Below are positions 24,941 to 32,251 of a stretch of DNA of 64,000 bases, in pieces (the first letter of the stretch is position 1; each line of letters starts with the position of its first letter). The stretch is from Mayfieldus sp963740555 (GTDB lineage Bacteria > Actinomycetota > Thermoleophilia > Solirubrobacterales > 70-9): contig CAVUES010000003.1 in NCBI GenBank assembly GCA_963740555.1, positions 496,001 through 560,000 of the forward strand. Direction: 5' to 3'. The notes under the pieces are model-generated. The model made no database searches, was not told where the DNA came from, and saw only the letters and a program-made list of their open reading frames with translations. A program made the position numbers and the translations under genes.

Positions 24941-25294
24941 CTACAACTTCAGGCCGCCCTCGCGGGCGCCTTCGGCGAGCGCCCTCACGCGCCCGTGGTA
25001 GCGGTATCCGGCGCGGTCGAAGACGCAGCTCTTCACGCCCGCCTCCTGGGCCCGCTTGGCGAGCATCTCCCCCGCGCGCTTCGCCTGCTCCATCGGGTTC
25101 CCCCCGCGCAACTCCTTCTCGGTCCAGTTGACGGCCGCCAGCGTGTGTCCGGCGTCGTCGTCAACGAGCTGCGCGAAGATCCCGCGGTTGGAGCGGTAGA
25201 CCGAGAGCCGCGGACGCTCGGCGCTGCCGCGAATCTTGGCGCGCACGCGGCGCCGGCGGCGCAGGCGTCGCTGCTGGTTGCTGAGGACGGTCAT
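24941..25294 (-). CDS. rplR: 50S ribosomal protein L18
   Basis: The product is 117 residues from MTVLSNQQRRLRRRRRVRAK. RPRLSVYRSNRGIFAQLVDD, AKRAQEAGVKSCVFDRAGYR and YHGRVRALAEGAREGGL are typical of L18, which binds 5S rRNA. It begins 1 nt after the rplF stop. An upstream open extension overlaps rplF and is not used. Confidence 0.97.
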   Translation of the reverse strand: MTVLSNQQRRLRRRRRVRAKIRGSAERPRLSVYRSNRGIFAQLVDDDAGHTLAAVNWTEKELRGGNPMEQAKRAGEMLAKRAQEAGVKSCVFDRAGYRYHGRVRALAEGAREGGLKL

Positions 25295-25295
25295 A

Positions 25296-25829
25296 TTAGG
25301 CTCGCTTGCCCACCTTGCGGCGGACCTGCTCGCCGGCATATCGCACACCCTTGCCCTTGTAGGGCTCCGGCGGGCGCCGCTTGCGGATGTCGGCGGCGAT
25401 CTGACCGACCTGCTGCTTGTCGATCCCGCGCACGATGATCTCGGTCGGCTGCGGCACCTCGAACTCGATTCCCTCCGGCGCCTCGACCGAGACCGGGTGC
25501 GAGAAGCCGAGCGCCAGCTCGAGCGCCTTTCCGCGCAGCTGCGCGCGGTAGCCGACTCCCTGGATCTCGAGCCGCTTCTCGTAGCCCTCCGTGACCCCCT
25601 GCACCATGTTGGCGATCAGGCTGCGGGTCAGCCCGTGCAGGGCGCGGTGCTCGCCCCGATCGGTGGGGCGCTCGACGGTCACGGTGCTGTCGGCCAACTC
25701 GACCTTCATGTCCGAGGAGACCGCCTGGTCGAGCTCGCCCTTCGGGCCCTTGACCGAGACATGGCCGGGCTTGACGTCGACGGTGACGCCGTCGGGAACT
25801 GGAATTGGCTGTCTGCCGATCCTGCTCAC
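25296..25829 (-). CDS. rplF: 50S ribosomal protein L6
   Basis: The GTG at 25829 gives 177 residues starting SRIGRQPIPVPDGVTVDVKP, the canonical N-terminus. GPKGELDQAV, TRSLIANMVQGVTEGYEKRL and the C-terminal RRRPPEPYKGKGVRYAGEQV are family motifs. The protein is near the factor-binding site. An open upstream stretch of 31 residues lacks similarity. The gap to rpsH is 89 nt, longer than most gaps here. Confidence 0.97.
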   Translation of the reverse strand: MSRIGRQPIPVPDGVTVDVKPGHVSVKGPKGELDQAVSSDMKVELADSTVTVERPTDRGEHRALHGLTRSLIANMVQGVTEGYEKRLEIQGVGYRAQLRGKALELALGFSHPVSVEAPEGIEFEVPQPTEIIVRGIDKQQVGQIAADIRKRRPPEPYKGKGVRYAGEQVRRKVGKRA

Positions 25830-25918
25830 GATCAGATTCCACCAGCCTGTCGCGTTGCCGAGGTGGCCGCGCACGTTTGCATCGGATCGCTTGTGGCTCC
25901 GGCAACGCGCATCATCAA

Positions 25919-26314
25919 TCACCAGATGTAGGCGACGACCTCGCCGCCCACGCCCTTCGCCTTCGCCTCGTGACCGGTCATCACTCCGCGCGAGGTGGAG
26001 ATGATCGCCGTGCCGGTACCGCCATGCACTCGCGGGACCTTTGCGTTGTCCACATAGCGGCGGCGGCCCGGCCGCGAGACCCGCTCGAGACCCGTTATCA
26101 CCGGCCGGCGGGCGTCGGTGTACTTGAGGCGGATGCGGATCAGGTCGCCGACCCGGGCGGGCTCGGAGCCGAAGTCGACTATATAGCCCTGCTCCTTGAG
26201 GATCCGCGACATCTCCAGCTTCAACCGCGAAGCCGGGATCTCGACCTCGTCCTGGCCGGCCAGGACCGCGTTGCGGATCCTGGTCAGGTAGTCGGATATC
26301 GGGTCGGTCATCAT
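25919..26314 (-). CDS. rpsH: 30S ribosomal protein S8
   Basis: The product is 131 residues with tandem start codons (ATGATG). TDPISDYLTRIRNAVLAGQD and the C-terminal VPRVHGGTGTAIISTSRGVM, GGEVVAYIW are S8 motifs. S8 organises the central domain of 16S rRNA and represses the spc operon in E. coli; a similar role here is inference only. Confidence 0.97.
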   Translation of the reverse strand: MMTDPISDYLTRIRNAVLAGQDEVEIPASRLKLEMSRILKEQGYIVDFGSEPARVGDLIRIRLKYTDARRPVITGLERVSRPGRRRYVDNAKVPRVHGGTGTAIISTSRGVMTGHEAKAKGVGGEVVAYIW

Positions 26315-26324
26315 CGGTACGGCC

Positions 26325-26510
26325 CTACCAGCTCGACTTGGTCATGCCCGGGACGTAGCCCTCGTGGGCCGCCTCGCGAAGGCAGATCCGGCAGAGGCCG
26401 AACTTGCGGTAGTAGGCGCGCGGGCGGCCGCATCGGCGGCAGCGGTTGTAGCCCCGGGTCTTGTACTTGGGCTTGCGTTGCTGTCTTACTTTCTGGGAAG
26501 TCTTGGCCAT
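26325..26510 (-). CDS. rpsZ: 30S ribosomal protein S14, zinc type (Z)
   Basis: The product is 61 residues. The zinc site is C-R-R-C-G ... C-R-I-C (NRCRRCGRPRAYYRKFGLCR), and the end is VPGMTKSSW, the short C+ form. AAGGAAC in the adjacent heptad array lies about 5 nt before the ATG and probably serves as its ribosome-binding site. Confidence 0.96.
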   Translation of the reverse strand: MAKTSQKVRQQRKPKYKTRGYNRCRRCGRPRAYYRKFGLCRICLREAAHEGYVPGMTKSSW

Positions 26511-26515
26511 AAGTC

Positions 26516-26558
26516 GTTCCTTGTGGCTTGTTTCCTCGTTCCTAGGAACAAGGACTAG
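26516..26558. repeat. Heptad repeat array with inverted halves, locus 2
   Basis: Units GTTCCTT, GTGGCTT, an 8-bp GTTTCCTC and GTTCCTA are followed by inverted units GGAACAA and GGACTAG, with a central TTCCTAGGAA palindrome. It fills the gap between rplE and rpsZ and contains the rplE stop codon. The minus-strand reading supplies AAGGAAC upstream of rpsZ. Confidence 0.8.
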
Positions 26559-27373
26559 GAACTTTCCTCCTGTTTGTCGCCGTCGTCTGAACCCTCGGCT
26601 TCGGCCGATGGCTCGCTTTCTTCTGCACCCTCTTCGCCTTCTTCGCCCTCCTCATCGCGCACACGCTTGGCGTAGGCCTCCGGGTTCTCCTCCTTGAGCT
26701 GCTCCAGAGCCGCCTGCTCCGCTTCGGCGCGGATGCGCGCCTCTTCCCGGCGGCGCTCCTCCTCGGCCTCCGCCTCGACGTCCTCCATTCCCGGCCTGCC
26801 CTGCTCCGCGAACGGCATCCCAAGGCCGAGCAGCAGCTCGAAGGCCTCCTCGTCGGTGGCCGCGCTGGTGGTGATCGTGACGTCCAGCCCCCGCACCTGG
26901 TCGATCGAGTCGTAGTCGATCTCGGGGAAGATCAGCTGCTCGCGAATCCCAAGCGAGTAGTTGCCGCGGCCGTCGAAAGACCGCGGGTTCAGGCCGCGGA
27001 AATCGCGAATCCGCGGGATCGCGATCGAGCAGAGGCGATCGAGGAACTCCCACATCCGCGCCCGCCGCAGGGTCACCGAGACCCCGACCGGCATCCCCTC
27101 GCGGATCTTGAAGGATGCGATCGACCTGCGGGCCCGGCGCACATTGGGGGCCTGGCCGGCGATCGTCGCCAGCTGCTCGGTCGCGGCCTCGAGCATCTTG
27201 TCGTCCTGCTTCGCCTCGCCGACGCCCATGTTGAGGGTGATCTTCTGCAGGTGCGGAGCCTGCATCCGGGTCGAGTAGCCGAACTTGCTGGTCAGCGCCG
27301 GCAGGACCTCCTGCTCGTAGCGGTCGCGGAGGCGCGGCGGCGGTGCGGTCTGGGCTGGGGCTGCGGCTTCCAT
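26555..27373 (-). CDS. rplE: 50S ribosomal protein L5 with long charged C-terminal tail
   Basis: The product is 272 residues against about 180 in the family. The core (about 10-190) has LRDRYEQEVLPALTSKFGYS, KITLNMGVGEAKQDDK and the RGLDVTITTSAATDEEAFEL end. About 75 further residues form a charged tail: an EAEEERRREEARIRAEAEQA helix, then Glu/Asp/Ser-rich sequence to EESS. L5 binds 5S rRNA and P-site tRNA. The tail is predicted to be a coiled coil followed by a disordered acidic end. Confidence 0.96.
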   Translation of the reverse strand: MEAAAPAQTAPPPRLRDRYEQEVLPALTSKFGYSTRMQAPHLQKITLNMGVGEAKQDDKMLEAATEQLATIAGQAPNVRRARRSIASFKIREGMPVGVSVTLRRARMWEFLDRLCSIAIPRIRDFRGLNPRSFDGRGNYSLGIREQLIFPEIDYDSIDQVRGLDVTITTSAATDEEAFELLLGLGMPFAEQGRPGMEDVEAEAEEERRREEARIRAEAEQAALEQLKEENPEAYAKRVRDEEGEEGEEGAEESEPSAEAEGSDDGDKQEESS

Positions 27374-27377
27374 GTCT

Positions 27378-27716
27378 CTAGTCGATTGCGGCGCCGGTTC
27401 GCTTCGAATAGCGCTCGGGCTTGTCGCCCTCGCGACGAACGCCGACGCGGGTCGGCTTGTTGTCCTGGGGATCGAGCAGCATCACGTTGGAGACGTGAAT
27501 CGGGCCCTCCTTCTCGACGATGCCGCCAACCTCGCCGCCCCGCGACGCGTCCTTGACCGAACGGGGGCGCTCGTGGCGCTTGACGATGTTCAGCCCCTCG
27601 ACGAAGACGAAGCCGCGCTTCGGGTCGGTGCGCAGCACCCGACCGGTCTTGCCCCGGTCCTTGCCACCGACCACGGTCACGTGGTCGTCTTTGCGTATGC
27701 GCATCGACTTCGCCAT
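27378..27716 (-). CDS. rplX: 50S ribosomal protein L24
   Basis: The product is 112 residues from MAKSMRIRKDDHVTVVGGKD. The KOW motif (VTVVGGKDRGKTGRVLRTDP) and VEGLNIVKRHERP identify L24, an assembly initiator. It starts 4 nt before rplE in the direction of transcription. A 139-nt gap with an inverted repeat separates it from rplN. Confidence 0.97.
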   Translation of the reverse strand: MAKSMRIRKDDHVTVVGGKDRGKTGRVLRTDPKRGFVFVEGLNIVKRHERPRSVKDASRGGEVGGIVEKEGPIHVSNVMLLDPQDNKPTRVGVRREGDKPERYSKRTGAAID

Positions 27717-27764
27717 CAGCGAACCCTCGAACGGCCGCGAAAAGGGAGCAGGTCGGGTGACGCA

Positions 27765-27818
27765 GCCCAATCGGCGAAGCGAGCGCACTTGAATCGTGCG
27801 TGAGCAAGACGATTGGGC
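27765..27818. repeat. Nested inverted repeat in the rplN-rplX gap
   Basis: The outer arms GCCCAATCG and CGATTGGGC (9 bp) enclose an inner stem GCGCAC/GTGCGT with a 7-nt loop. The RNA upstream of rplX could fold into a two-tier hairpin. No T tract follows. It may be a regulatory or processing structure. Confidence 0.55.
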
Positions 27819-27855
27819 GAGGAGCCCGAGATGCGACGCTTTGCAGCGGCCGCCA

Positions 27856-28224
27856 TCACAACACCTCCGGAGCCAGCGAGACGATCCTCATGAAGTTGCG
27901 GTCGCGAAGCTCGCGCGCCACGGGGCCGAAGATGCGCGTGCCGCGGGGATTGTTCTGCGGGTCGATCAGCACAGCCGCGTTCTCGTCGAAGGCGATGTAG
28001 GTCCCGTCGGGGCGCCCGAACTGCTTGCGGGTCCTCACCACGACGGCCTGCACGACCTCGCCCTTGCGCACCCCGCCCTGCGGGCTTGCCTGCTTGACGG
28101 TCGCCGTGATCACGTCGCCGACCCCGGCGTAGCGGCGGTGCGAGCCGCCCTTGACGCGGATGCAGAGCAGCTCCCGCGCACCGGAGTTGTCGGCAACCTT
28201 GAGCCTCGACTCCTGCTGGATCAC
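27856..28224 (-). CDS. rplN: 50S ribosomal protein L14
   Basis: The product is 122 residues, starting MIQQESRLKVADNSGARELL, the invariant N-terminus. KKGDVVKAVVVRTRK-type (here RKGEVVQAVVVRTRK), IAFDENAAVLID and GPVARELRDRNFMRIVSLAPEVL-type motifs are present. It forms an inter-subunit bridge. rpsQ ends 6 nt upstream. Confidence 0.97.
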   Translation of the reverse strand: MIQQESRLKVADNSGARELLCIRVKGGSHRRYAGVGDVITATVKQASPQGGVRKGEVVQAVVVRTRKQFGRPDGTYIAFDENAAVLIDPQNNPRGTRIFGPVARELRDRNFMRIVSLAPEVL

Positions 28225-28230
28225 GACGCA

Positions 28231-28968
28231 CTACCTCGCCTTCTCCACGACTTCCAGCAGGCGCCAGCGCTTGCTGCGTGAGATCGGGCGCGTCTCGACC
28301 ACCCGCACGACGTCGCCCTGGCCCGCCTCGTTGGTCTCGTCGTGGGCGCGCAGGGTGCGCGACTGGCGGACGATCTTCTCGTAGGCGGGATGGCGGCGGG
28401 CGATGTCGATCCGAACGGTGATCGTCTTGTCGGACTTGTCGGAGACGACGATGCCCTGACGGACTTTGGCCGGGTTCGGGCGGCGTTCCGCCGGCGGTGT
28501 GCCGGTCCGCGGCTCGCCCTTCTTGGCACGCCGCGACCGCCGATGCCGTTGCCGGGTGATCGCCTTGGCGCGGCGGCGCTGCTCGCGCTCGCTCTGGCGC
28601 TCCTCGGGGGTGCGCGGCGGGCGCGCCTCTCCCGGCCGCCGGGACCGTTCCAGCCGCCGGCGGGTCTTCCAGTCGAGGCCCTCGTCACCGCCCGGCACGT
28701 CCTCCGCTTCGCGTCCGGGCGTGCCGGGGTCGGCCGCATCTGCTGAGTCCTCGGTCGACGCAGCCTCGGCATCCTCGGCAGGGGCCTCTTCGGCCTCCTC
28801 GGCAGGGGCCTCCTCCTCGGGAGCTTCTTCGGCCTCCTCGGCCGATTCCTCCTCCTCGGGAGCCTCCTGCTCCTCGGCGGGAGCCTCGGCCTCCGGAGCC
28901 TGCTCCTCGGCCTGCGCTTCGGGCTCTTCTGTCTGCTCTTGGTCTTCCGTCTTCTCTTCTTCGGCCAT
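28231..28968 (-). CDS. rpsQ: 30S ribosomal protein S17 with a very long acidic N-terminal extension
   Basis: The product is 245 residues; S17 is normally about 80-100. The S17 core is the last 80 or so residues: VRQGIVVSDKSDKTITVRID, HPAYEKIVRQSRTLRAHDET and GDVVRVVETRPISRSKRW. Before it come about 95 residues rich in Glu/Ala/Pro, then an Arg-rich stretch (TRRRLERSRRPGEARPPRTP). The ATG overlaps the rpmC stop, which fixes the long start. Within the extension, residues TPGREAEDV are encoded by a palindromic element shared with rplJ. Confidence 0.95.
   Translation of the reverse strand: MAEEEKTEDQEQTEEPEAQAEEQAPEAEAPAEEQEAPEEEESAEEAEEAPEEEAPAEEAEEAPAEDAEAASTEDSADAADPGTPGREAEDVPGGDEGLDWKTRRRLERSRRPGEARPPRTPEERQSEREQRRRAKAITRQRHRRSRRAKKGEPRTGTPPAERRPNPAKVRQGIVVSDKSDKTITVRIDIARRHPAYEKIVRQSRTLRAHDETNEAGQGDVVRVVETRPISRSKRWRLLEVVEKAR
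28691..28758. repeat. In-frame palindromic element, copy in rpsQ
   Basis: Arms CCCGGCACG (28691-28699) and CGTGCCGGG (28720-28728) flank a 20-nt loop. The 68-bp stretch aligns without gaps to 55588-55655 in rplJ, 57 of 68 positions identical by hand count, in the same reading frame. It encodes part of the S17 acidic extension. Confidence 0.8.
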
Positions 28969-29180
28969 CAGCGTCTCAGTTCGGTTTCCACATCGATGGC
29001 GCGCTGTCGCGCGACGGTCAGCAGCCGCGCCACGTCACGGCGCGCCGCCGCGATGCGTGCCGTGTTCTCCAGCTCTCCGGTCGCGTGGCGGAAGCGCAGG
29101 TTGAACGCCTCCTCCTTGGCCTCTCGCAGCCTCACGACCAGCTCCTCGTCCTTGAGATTGTGCGCCTCGGAGCCCTTCAC
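28968..29180 (-). CDS. rpmC: 50S ribosomal protein L29
   Basis: The product is 70 residues, a two-helix protein: LKDEELVVRLREAKEEAFNL, RFRHATGELENTARIAAARR and a C-terminal helix. It sits at the exit tunnel near the SRP and trigger-factor docking site. It overlaps rplP by 4 nt (ATGA) and rpsQ by one base. Confidence 0.96.
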   Translation of the reverse strand: MKGSEAHNLKDEELVVRLREAKEEAFNLRFRHATGELENTARIAAARRDVARLLTVARQRAIDVETELRR

Positions 29181-29596
29181 TCAACCGCCCCCTCGCGGCT
29201 TACGACCTTTGTCTTGATCGGCAGCTTCGAGCCCGCCAGGCGCATCGCCTCGTTTGCCAGCTCCTCGGGGATCCCGGCGATCTCGAACATCACGCGCCCC
29301 GGCTTGACGACGGCGACCCACCCCTCTGGATTGCCCTTGCCCGATCCCATCCGGGTCTCGGCCGGTTTCTTGGTCACCGGCTTGTCCGGGAACACGTTGA
29401 TCCAGACCTTGCCGCCGCGCTTGATCTTGCGGGTCATCGCGATCCGCGCCGCCTCGATCTGGCGGTTGCTGATCCAGCCGCGCTCCAGAGCCTTGAGGCC
29501 GAACTCGCCGAAGGCGACAGTCGTGCCGCCCTTCGAGTTGCCTCGCATGCGGCCGCGCATCTGCTTGCGGTACTTGACCCGCTTCGGCATCAACAT
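29177..29596 (-). CDS. rplP: 50S ribosomal protein L16
   Basis: The product is 139 residues from MLMPKRVKYRKQMRGRMRGN. RGWISNRQIEAARIAMTRKI, KPVTKKPAETRMGSGKGNPE and GRVMFEIAGIPEELANEAMR are L16 motifs. It positions tRNA near the peptidyl-transferase centre. Its start overlaps the rpsC stop (TGATG); MPKRV two codons on is an alternative. Confidence 0.97.
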   Translation of the reverse strand: MLMPKRVKYRKQMRGRMRGNSKGGTTVAFGEFGLKALERGWISNRQIEAARIAMTRKIKRGGKVWINVFPDKPVTKKPAETRMGSGKGNPEGWVAVVKPGRVMFEIAGIPEELANEAMRLAGSKLPIKTKVVSREGAVE

Positions 29597-30288
29597 CAGC
29601 GACCACCTCCCCTTGGCGCGTTGCCTGGCTCGCCATCGCCCTGGGCACCGTCGGTGCGGAAGCCCTCGGGCATCACCTCGCCCTTGTTGATCCAGCACTT
29701 GACGCCGATCCGCCCGGTCGTCGTACGGGCCTCGAAGAACCCGTAGTCGATGTCGGCGCGCAGCGTATGCAGCGGCACCCGTCCATCCGAGTACCCCTCC
29801 GTGCGCGCCATCTCCGCCCCGCCAAGCCGTCCGGAGACCTGGACCTTTACGCCCTTCGCGCCGGAGCGCATCGCCGAGGTCAGCGCCCGCTTCATCGCGC
29901 GGCGGAAGGCGACCCGGTTCTGCAGCTGCTCGGCGATCGACTGCGCGACCAGCTTCGCGTCGAGCTCAGGGCGCTTGACCTCGCGAATGTTCACCTTCAC
30001 CGGCTGGCCTGTGAGCTTGTGCAGGTCGCGGCGCAGAGCGTCCACCTCGCTGCCCGACTTGCCGATCACGATGCCGGGGCGCGCCGTGTGGATGTCGACG
30101 GTGACCTCGCCGCGGCGCTCGATCGTGATGTCGGAGAGACCGGCGTGGGCGAGCTTTCCCTCGATGTGCTCGCGAATCGAGATGTCTTCGAGCAGCTTGT
30201 CGGCGAATCCGCGGTCGTCGAACCACGTCGACTTCCAGTCATGGATGTAGCCGACGCGAAAGCCCTCGGGATGGATCTTCTGGCCCAT
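29596..30288 (-). CDS. rpsC: 30S ribosomal protein S3
   Basis: The product is 230 residues. It starts MGQKIHPEGFRVGYIHDWKS, has a KH domain (RPGIVIGKSGSEVDALRRDL) and the C-terminal QVSGRLGGAEMARTEGYSDG and TGRIGVKCWINKGEVMPEGF. It helps unwind mRNA at the entry site. It starts immediately after the rplV stop. Confidence 0.97.
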   Translation of the reverse strand: MGQKIHPEGFRVGYIHDWKSTWFDDRGFADKLLEDISIREHIEGKLAHAGLSDITIERRGEVTVDIHTARPGIVIGKSGSEVDALRRDLHKLTGQPVKVNIREVKRPELDAKLVAQSIAEQLQNRVAFRRAMKRALTSAMRSGAKGVKVQVSGRLGGAEMARTEGYSDGRVPLHTLRADIDYGFFEARTTTGRIGVKCWINKGEVMPEGFRTDGAQGDGEPGNAPRGGGR

Positions 30289-30831
30289 CTACTCCTCTTC
30301 TCCTGGGGTCAACGCGACCGAGATGTGGCTGGTCCGCTTGTTGATCCTCGTCGCCCGCCCCAGCGCCCGGGGGCGATAGCGGCGCAGAGTCGGTCCCTCG
30401 TCGACGGTGATCTCCACGACCTTCATGTCGTCCGCGACGAGGTCATGGTTGTTCTCCGCGTTTGAGGCCGCGGAGTCGATCAGCTTCGCGATGTCGCGCG
30501 CCGCCGAGCGGGAGGAGAACTGAAGCAGCGCCCTCGCCCGATCGATCTGCAGGCCGCGGACCTGGTCGGCGACCAGTCGCGCCTTGCGCGGTGCCGTGCG
30601 CACGTAACGGGCACTCGCCCGAACCACCGGAGGAGGAGGGGCAGGCTTCTCGGCGGCGGGCTTTGCCTTCGGCTTCGGCTCGGCCTTCGGCTTCGCGGTC
30701 GTCTTGCGGGCGGGCGCCTTCTTTGCCGCCGGCTTCGACTTCGCCTCCGTCTTCTCGGCGCCCGCCGACTTCTTGGCCTCCGGCTTTGCCGACTCCGTCT
30801 TGTCGCTCTCTTTCTTGCGCTCTACGGCCAT
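30289..30831 (-). CDS. rplV: 50S ribosomal protein L22 with a Lys/Ala/Pro-rich N-terminal extension
   Basis: The product is 180 residues from the ATG that overlaps the rpsS stop. The L22 core (about 70-178) reads VRASARYVRTAPRKARLVAD and PTLRRYRPRALGRATRINKR with the tunnel hairpin. The first 65 residues are a low-complexity basic tail with KPEAKKSAGAEKTEAKSKPA and KPKAEPKPKAKPAAEKP segments, resembling H1-like tails. No function is assigned to the tail. Confidence 0.96.
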   Translation of the reverse strand: MAVERKKESDKTESAKPEAKKSAGAEKTEAKSKPAAKKAPARKTTAKPKAEPKPKAKPAAEKPAPPPPVVRASARYVRTAPRKARLVADQVRGLQIDRARALLQFSSRSAARDIAKLIDSAASNAENNHDLVADDMKVVEITVDEGPTLRRYRPRALGRATRINKRTSHISVALTPGEEE

Positions 30832-31109
30832 CAGTCCTCGCGCTTCGAATCGGCGCCCGAATGGGCGCGGAAAGTGCGGGTGGGAGCGAATTCGCCCAGC
30901 TTGTGGCCGACCATCGACTCTGAGATGAACACCGGGACGTGCTTGCGCCCGTCGTGGACGGCGATCGTGTGCCCGACCATCTCCGGAAACACGGTCGAGG
31001 TCCGCGACCAGGTCTTCACCATCTGCTTCTGGCCGGACTCGTTCATCTGCCCGACGCGCTTCATCAGCCGCTCCTCCGCCCACGGGCCCTTCTTCGTTGA
31101 CCTACCCAT
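30831..31109 (-). CDS. rpsS: 30S ribosomal protein S19
   Basis: The product is 92 residues: MGRSTKKGPWAEERLMKRVG, TWSRTSTVFPEMVGHTIAVH and HKLGEFAPTRTFRAHSGADS are S19 motifs. It lies in the 30S head next to S13. It follows rplB by 3 nt. Confidence 0.97.
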   Translation of the reverse strand: MGRSTKKGPWAEERLMKRVGQMNESGQKQMVKTWSRTSTVFPEMVGHTIAVHDGRKHVPVFISESMVGHKLGEFAPTRTFRAHSGADSKRED

Positions 31110-31112
31110 CGC

Positions 31113-31955
31113 CTACCTCTTCTTCTTGCCGCGCCGCCGGGCGCGGACGATGTAGCGGCCGGACGACTTGCCCTTCTTACGGGTGCGGTAGCCGAGCGTC
31201 GGCTTGCCCCACGGCGTCACCGGGTGGCCGCCCGGCGTGTGGTGCGCCTCGCCGCCGCCGTGCGGGTGGTCGACCGGGTTCATCGCGACCCCGCGGGTCT
31301 GGGGGCGGCGGCCCTTGTGGCGGCTGCGGCCGGCCTTGCCGAGCTTGATGTTCTGGTGCTCGGGGTTCGAGAGCGAGCCGACGGTTGCGCGGCATTCGGC
31401 GCGCACCATTCGCACCTCTGTGGAGGGCAGACGAAGGCTGACCATCGGGCCCTCCTTGGCGACAACCTGGATCGCAGCCCCCGCCGCGCGGCCGAGTCGG
31501 CCGCCCTGCTCGGGAACCATCTCGACGTTGTGCACGACGGTCCCGGTCGGGATCTCCGCCAGAGGCAGGGCGTTTCCGGGCCGGATGTCGGCGCCGGAGC
31601 CGGACTGGACCGGATCCCCGACCGAGATCTGGTGCGGGGCGAGGATGTAGCTCTTCGCTCCGTCGACATAGTGCAGAAGCGCGATGTAGCAGCTGCGATT
31701 GGGGTCGTACTCGATCGCGGCGACCTTCGCCGGCACCCCGTCCTTGCGGCGCTTGAAGTCGATGCGCCGGTAGCGGCGCTTCGCGCCTCCGCCGCGATGG
31801 CGGCTCGTGACGCGCCCGTAAGAGTTGCGCCCACCGGACTTGCGGGCGCCCTCGGTGAGCGGCTTCTCGGGCTCTTTCGAGGTGATCTGCTCACGCAACG
31901 GATAGGTCGCGAAGCGGCGCCCCGGGCTGGTCGGCTTTGTCCTTCGGTTGGCCAT
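31113..31955 (-). CDS. rplB: 50S ribosomal protein L2
   Basis: The product is 280 residues. RFATYPLREQITSKEPEKPL, RHRGGGAKRRYRRIDFKRRK and the catalytic-region loop AMNPVDHPHGGGEAHHTPGG (with the conserved His) are present. It ends in ARRRGKKKR. It is essential for subunit association and the peptidyl-transferase centre. Two ATG codons in a row overlap the rplW stop; the second (31955) follows the TGATG pattern of its neighbours. Confidence 0.97.
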   Translation of the reverse strand: MANRRTKPTSPGRRFATYPLREQITSKEPEKPLTEGARKSGGRNSYGRVTSRHRGGGAKRRYRRIDFKRRKDGVPAKVAAIEYDPNRSCYIALLHYVDGAKSYILAPHQISVGDPVQSGSGADIRPGNALPLAEIPTGTVVHNVEMVPEQGGRLGRAAGAAIQVVAKEGPMVSLRLPSTEVRMVRAECRATVGSLSNPEHQNIKLGKAGRSRHKGRRPQTRGVAMNPVDHPHGGGEAHHTPGGHPVTPWGKPTLGYRTRKKGKSSGRYIVRARRRGKKKR

Positions 31956-32251
31956 CATCCCTCGGCGGCTGCCCCTTCGAACAGCTCGATCCGCTCGCCC
32001 GCAGCCAGCTGGACGACCGCCTTCTTCCAGGCGCGGCTGTGACCCTGGTGGAGCCCCCGCCGCTTCGGCTTCGCGCGGACCTTGGCGGTCCGAACCACGG
32101 CCACGTGAACGCCGAACGCATCCTCGATCGCCTGCGCGATCTGGGTCTTGTTGGCGCGCTCGTGGACCCGGAACGTGTACTTGCCCTCTCCGATCAAGGC
32201 GTAGCTCTTCTCGGAGATGACGGGGCGAATGAGCACTGTGCGCGAGTCCAT
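31955..32251 (-). CDS. rplW: 50S ribosomal protein L23
   Basis: The product is 98 residues: MDSRTVLIRPVISEKSYALI, FRVHERANKTQIAQAIEDAF and VHVAVVRTAKVRAKPKRRG. It sits at the exit of the tunnel and docks SRP and trigger factor. A short acidic C-terminus (ELFEGAAAEG) is present. The start is fixed by the TGATG overlap with rplD. Confidence 0.97.
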   Translation of the reverse strand: MDSRTVLIRPVISEKSYALIGEGKYTFRVHERANKTQIAQAIEDAFGVHVAVVRTAKVRAKPKRRGLHQGHSRAWKKAVVQLAAGERIELFEGAAAEG

